Positions 60,838 through 64,000 of a DNA stretch of 64,000 nt are shown here, in pieces. Origin of the DNA: Chromobacterium violaceum ATCC 12472. Lineage in GTDB: Bacteria; Pseudomonadota; Gammaproteobacteria; Burkholderiales; Chromobacteriaceae. Below the pieces are notes generated by a model. The model was not told the DNA's origin and did not search any database. It worked only from the letters and a program-made list of their open reading frames with translations. The stretch covers positions 310,001 to 374,000 of the forward strand of contig NC_005085.1 of NCBI RefSeq assembly GCF_000007705.1, in the 5' to 3' direction. Each line of letters opens with the position of its first letter. Within the stretch, counting starts at the first letter, position 1. The position numbers were made by a program, and so were the translations under genes.

Positions 60838-61242
60838 TCATTTCTCCAGTGACAGTTGGAAATGGGGAATCTCGTGCAGCGGCGCTTCCAGCGTGCCGTG
60901 CCAGTACAGTCCCAGCGATTGGGCGACGCGCCCCATCACCTGCCAGTGAGGGTGGTCGATGTCGCAGATGGGCTTGCCGGCCAACAACGGCACCACGTCG
61001 AAGGCGCGGGCGGCGGGGTTGCCGTGCAGCGTCGCGTTGTGCGCGGATTCGCCGGGGCGGGCGTAGGTGACGATGGCGCCGGGCAGATCGCGGCCCCGGC
61101 GGTACAGCTGCGCCTGTTCTTCGGACGAACGCCAGGTGCAGATCAGCAGCGGGTCCACGCCCTGGTCGCGGCACAGGCGCAGAAAGGTTTCCGCCAGCGG
61201 TTGCAGTTGAGGATGCAGATCGGAAATGGCTCGGCTTGCCAT
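60838..61242 (-). CDS. M15-family peptidase endolysin
   Basis: 134 residues. Peptidase M15 (L-Ala-D-Glu / D-Ala-D-Ala type) pattern: DPLLICTWRSSEEQAQLYRRGRD, GESAHNATLHGNPAARAFDVVPL (His and Asp zinc ligands), HWQVMGRVAQSLGLYWHG and HEIPHFQLS (third His). It should cut peptidoglycan cross-peptides to release particles. It heads the lysis gene group. Confidence 0.87.
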   Translation of the reverse strand: MASRAISDLHPQLQPLAETFLRLCRDQGVDPLLICTWRSSEEQAQLYRRGRDLPGAIVTYARPGESAHNATLHGNPAARAFDVVPLLAGKPICDIDHPHWQVMGRVAQSLGLYWHGTLEAPLHEIPHFQLSLEK

Positions 61243-61322
61243 GGGGTCTCCTTTGCCTGATGGAATGCGTGGCGCGGTCTGGGAGGCGAGTCGGGGCCCA
61301 CGGCGGCGACGGGCTTGCCGGA

Positions 61323-61742
61323 TCAGTGAATTTCCTGATCGGCTGGCGGGGTTTTCAGCACGCGCCAGACCATGCGGTCGCTGAGCCGGTAGCGCATCGC
61401 CAGCACGCCGACCGCTTCGTTGGCGCCCAGGCCTTCCACCAGCATCGCGTCGAAGTCGCGGATCATCTGCTGGTTGCGCGCCTGGCGCAGCGCGGTGCTG
61501 CAGCGCGGGATATAGAGGATGTCGCCGCCGAAATGATGGGTCAGCCGCTCGGCCGCCTCCTGGCCGATCACCTCTACCAGCGCGGCGAAACGCAGCTGGC
61601 CGGCGCGGCTCTGGTTCTTGGAGAAGGGCAGGGTGGTGCCGCCCAGCGCCTGCACCAATTGCAAAGTTCGCGGCATGCCAATCAGCTGAGCGACCAGTTG
61701 CATGGTGGAGGGCAGAGCGGGATATTGCGCGGCTGTAGTCAT
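61323..61742 (-). CDS. Mor/C-family transcription activator
   Basis: 139 residues from ATG 61742 (GGAG eight bases upstream). Mor-family layout: a dimerisation half (LRFAALVEVIGQEAAERLTHHFGGDILYIPRC) and a C-terminal helix-turn-helix (FDAMLVEGLGANEAVGVLAMRYRLSDRMVWRVLK). In Mu, Mor and C activate middle and late promoters by binding a dyad upstream of a -10 without -35. Its likely targets are the P1-P3 motifs. It is first in the minus-strand cluster, facing the repressor gene. Confidence 0.87.
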   Translation of the reverse strand: MTTAAQYPALPSTMQLVAQLIGMPRTLQLVQALGGTTLPFSKNQSRAGQLRFAALVEVIGQEAAERLTHHFGGDILYIPRCSTALRQARNQQMIRDFDAMLVEGLGANEAVGVLAMRYRLSDRMVWRVLKTPPADQEIH

Positions 61743-62079
61743 CACGTGAGCTCCTGAAAGTCCCAAAGGGCCTTGGCAGACAAATAGTTCTAAATGAGTT
61801 ATAGTTTGAGTGAGGTCAAACGAAGGGCGACAGGTTCTTTATGTAAGCAGTTTTTAGAACTGCTGTGGTAGTTATGTGTTTATATTTTAGCACTTTGATA
61901 AGTAGCATTGCTAATTAGTAGAACTACTTATGAAGTATGATTGCTATTGTATGCGCTGTTTTTGAACTGAACAAGCAACGAGATGTCACTACTCATGTCA
62001 GTTACATTCGACAAAATGACAATGTAGTGGTACTCTGGGGCGCTGCTCCAGCCGTGCATGACTTCCGATGGAGTTCCAA
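61743..62079. promoter_or_regulatory. A+T-rich control region between Mor-like activator and S24 repressor
   Basis: 337 bp with several short dyads that look like operators: AGCAGTT-TTTAG-AACTGCT (61846-61864), AGTAG-AA-CTACT (61917-61928), and GTTCTAAA (61787-61794) matched in inverse by TTTAGAAC (61853-61860). Divergent promoters for the activator and repressor must lie here. No gene is seen. Confidence 0.6.
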
Positions 62080-62826
62080 ATGGAAAATTCGCAGCAACAC
62101 ACCGATTTCCGGCAGCGTCTGGAACTATTGATCGGCAGCGAGAAGCCCTACGCCTGGGCGGCGCGCAACGGCCTCAACAAGGGTTCGTTCACCAATATGT
62201 GGTACAAGGGCGGCGTGCCGCGGATCGGCACCGCGCAGAAGATCGCGGCCAACAGCGGATGCCGGGTCGAGTGGCTGCTGTACGGCGAGGGGCCGATGCA
62301 GGACGAGTGCGCGCAGGCGCACGATGCCCCGATGCCGGCGGGATTGCCCGCTTTGTCACCGCTGGCAGACGCCGACGAGCACGAGGTGCCGGCCGGAGTG
62401 CAAGAGGAGTTCTGTTTTATCCCGCGTTATAACCTGAAGGCGTCAGCCGGCTTTGGAACCAGCGCGGCCGGCGAGCAGCCGATGTTCTACATGGCCTTCC
62501 GCCGCTACTGGGTGAAGAACTATCTGAACGCCTCGCCGCGCAACCTGGTGGTCATCAGCGTCAAGGGCGACAGCATGAGCGGCGTGCTGGAGGACAGGGA
62601 CACCATCCTGGTCAACACCGCCGAGCGCCATCCCGGCGAAGGCTTGTTCGTGATCCGCATCGGCGACGATATCTTCGTCAAGCAGCTGCAGCGGCTGCCT
62701 GGCGGCGCGGTGCAGGTGAAAAGCGCCAACCCGCTGTACGAGACCTTCACCGTCGATCTGTCGCGCGCATCCGGCGAGTTCGAGGTCATCGGGCGCGTGG
62801 TGTGGTTCGGCCGGCAGATCGCCTGA
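62080..62826 (+). CDS. S24-family (CI/LexA-like) phage repressor
   Basis: 248 residues from ATG 62080 (GGAG seven bases upstream; ATG 62068 possible). An N-terminal helix-turn-helix (RLELLIGSEKPYAWAARNGLNKGSFTNMWYKGG) is joined to a C-terminal S24 peptidase. The self-cleavage site is probably Ala-Gly in LKASAGFG; catalytic Ser lies in VKGDSMSGVL and Lys in DIFVKQLQRL. RecA-triggered self-cleavage on DNA damage would derepress the activator and the tail genes. Confidence 0.93.
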   Translation: MENSQQHTDFRQRLELLIGSEKPYAWAARNGLNKGSFTNMWYKGGVPRIGTAQKIAANSGCRVEWLLYGEGPMQDECAQAHDAPMPAGLPALSPLADADEHEVPAGVQEEFCFIPRYNLKASAGFGTSAAGEQPMFYMAFRRYWVKNYLNASPRNLVVISVKGDSMSGVLEDRDTILVNTAERHPGEGLFVIRIGDDIFVKQLQRLPGGAVQVKSANPLYETFTVDLSRASGEFEVIGRVVWFGRQIA

Positions 62827-62955
62827 GCGCGCGGCCGGCAGCGGGCCGTCGCCATCGTCTGTCCGGCGCTGCCGGCAAGGGGCGGCGGGCCTTCGCGCGC
62901 TTGGCCGCTTGATCATCGGTGTACACTAGAACCTGACCAAGCAACGGAATTCATC

Positions 62956-63540
62956 ATGCAAGACCATATCCGCGCCAGTCTGGACGAGGCCAGGAGCGCG
63001 CTCGACAACCTTCTGGCCAATCCGCAGGCCCTGGCCTCCGTGGAGGCGGCTGCGCAGGCCGTCATCGCGGCGCTCGAGGCCGGCGGCCGCGTGTTCTCCT
63101 GCGGCAACGGCGGCTCGATGTGCGACGCGATGCACTTCGCCGAGGAACTGACCGGCCGCTACCGCGGCAACCGCCGCGGCATGGCGGCGATCGCCATCAG
63201 CGATCCCAGCCACATCAGCTGCGTCGGCAACGATTACGGCTATGACGAGATTTTCGCCCGCTATCTGGAAAGCCATGCCCGCGCCGGCGACGTGCTGATC
63301 GGCCTGAGCACCAGCGGCAACAGCCGCAACGTGGTGCGCGCCGCCGAAGTGGCGCGCGAGCTGGGCGTCAAGGTGGTGATCCTGACCGGCCGCGCCGGCA
63401 CCCGGCTGGAGCCGTTGGCCGATGTCTACGTCAACACGCCGGGCGGCCATTACGCCGACCGCGTGCAGGAGCTGCACATCAAGGTGCTGCACATCCTGAT
63501 CGAGCTGACCGAGCGGCATTTCTTCCCGGAAAACTACTGA
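62956..63540 (+). CDS. gmhA: GmhA, sedoheptulose-7-phosphate isomerase
   Basis: 194 residues. SIS-domain protein with family motifs SCGNGGSMCDAMHFAEELTGRYRGNR, SDPSHISCVGNDYGYDEIFARY, GLSTSGNSRNVVRAAEVAR and ELHIKVLHILIELTE. It converts sedoheptulose 7-phosphate to D-glycero-D-manno-heptose 7-phosphate, the first step of LPS core heptose synthesis. Chromosomal gene bordering the phage-tail cluster. Confidence 0.95.
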   Translation: MQDHIRASLDEARSALDNLLANPQALASVEAAAQAVIAALEAGGRVFSCGNGGSMCDAMHFAEELTGRYRGNRRGMAAIAISDPSHISCVGNDYGYDEIFARYLESHARAGDVLIGLSTSGNSRNVVRAAEVARELGVKVVILTGRAGTRLEPLADVYVNTPGGHYADRVQELHIKVLHILIELTERHFFPENY

Positions 63541-63610
63541 GCGCATCCTGCGCCTGCCGACGGCAGGCCGCCACGCTGACCGATTTCAGCGCGCTGGCGC
63601 CCGGATGCCG

Positions 63611-64000
63611 TCAACCGGCATTGAGAAAGGCGCCGATGCGCCGGTAAGCCAGTTCGCAGACTTCCGGCACCAGCGCTTCCATGTTCAGAAAGGCGTGCAC
63701 CTGGTCTTCCAGGTGCAGGAGCGCCACTTCGGCGCCGGCCGCCTGCAGCTTGCGCGCGTACTGCTGCCCTTGGTCGCGCAGGATGTCGTGCCCGGCGGTG
63801 ATCAGCAGCGTCGCCGGCATCTGCCCGTGCGCTTCCCAATGCAGCGGCGACGCCTGGCGGCGGTCCTCGCCATGCTGGAAATAATTGTCGAAGTACCAGT
63901 CGGTGCGGGCGCGGGTCAGGAAGAAGCCTTCGCCGTTTTCCGCCACCGACGGCTGGTCCAGCGTGTAATCGACGCAGGGGTAGATCAGCGCCTGGCGGGC
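63611..64000 (-). CDS. Alpha/beta hydrolase, HSL/GDXG lipase-esterase type (5' part outside window)
   Basis: The last 130 codons are visible; the start lies beyond the right edge. ALIYPCVDYTLDQPSVAENGEGFFLTRARTDWYFDNYF, then PATLLITAGHDILRDQGQQYARKLQAAGAEVALLHLEDQVHAFLNM gives the catalytic Asp (GHDILRD) and His (VHAFLNM) of the hormone-sensitive-lipase family. The Ser nucleophile and the HGGG oxyanion motif would be upstream. Probably hydrolyses short-chain esters. Convergent with gmhA. Confidence 0.9.
   Translation of the reverse strand, partial: ARQALIYPCVDYTLDQPSVAENGEGFFLTRARTDWYFDNYFQHGEDRRQASPLHWEAHGQMPATLLITAGHDILRDQGQQYARKLQAAGAEVALLHLEDQVHAFLNMEALVPEVCELAYRRIGAFLNAG

Noticed and set aside
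43384-62826. Complete Mu-like transposable prophage
   Set aside because: No transposase, terminase, portal, protease or capsid genes and no visible terminal repeats; a headless tail cluster fits better.
63552-63568. GCCTGCC-GAC-GGCAGGC hairpin after gmhA as terminator
   Set aside because: Stem is present but there is no T-tract on either strand, so termination is not supported.

Overview
The window is GC-rich DNA with dense, mostly high-G+C genes and looks like the chromosome of a betaproteobacterium, most likely Chromobacterium or a close Neisseriales relative. That call rests on gene content and style (a hut operon under a GntR-type HutC, a LapA/LapG/LapD adhesin system, a Mu-like tail cluster next to gmhA). 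It is inference, not a database match. No tRNA, rRNA or CRISPR array was seen.

Region 1 (1-21.1 kb) is one adhesion system. A LuxR-type regulator (cut by the left edge), a membrane-fusion protein and an ABC exporter with a C39-like domain lie on the minus strand, followed upstream by a TolC-like outer-membrane protein. Divergently sit a LapG-type periplasmic cysteine protease and a LapD-type c-di-GMP receptor with degenerate GGDEF and EAL domains. Their target is the 4130-residue adhesin at 8745-21137. It has an N-terminal retention module with an Ala-Ala-Gly processing motif, about 22 VCBS repeats, RTX nonapeptides and a C-terminal type I secretion signal.

Region 2 (21.4-27.5 kb) holds housekeeping and hypothetical genes: a small membrane protein, a GNAT acetyltransferase, an M3 oligopeptidase, a truncated glutathione S-transferase remnant, a zinc-ribbon protein, a hexose-6-phosphate mutarotase and an Mpo1/DUF962 membrane protein. 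Region 3 (27.6-34.6 kb) is the histidine utilisation operon hutC-hutI-hutG-hutU-(lipocalin-like gene)-hutH. A perfect TTGTATATACAA palindrome lies at the hutI promoter.

Region 4 (34.6-43.3 kb) has a periplasmic formylglycine-generating-enzyme-like protein and a repeat-rich intergenic stretch with two inverted copies of a ~140-bp element. It also has a REP-associated tyrosine transposase (RAYT) with GTAG-type palindromes nearby, an AAC(2')-I-like acetyltransferase, a questin-oxidase-like protein and an aromatic aminotransferase. It ends with a translationally coupled methyltransferase-AlaX-EamA operon.

Region 5 (43.4-62.8 kb) is a contractile phage-tail cluster of Mu type without any head, terminase, portal, integrase or transposase gene. 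It has an S24-type repressor, a Mor-family activator, lysis genes (endolysin, holin-like, nested Rz/Rz1), a gp37-like protein, sheath, tube and baseplate genes, and three tail-fibre genes with two fibre chaperones. This composition fits a Mu-derived R-type tailocin. Two features stand out. The tape-measure position is filled by an A+T-rich chimera carrying a lytic-transglycosylase domain, an M23-like segment and a 19-residue coiled-coil repeat. A two-part promoter-like motif with exactly 32 bp between its halves stands before the tail operon and before two fibre cassettes. The window ends with gmhA and the 3' part of an alpha/beta hydrolase gene.
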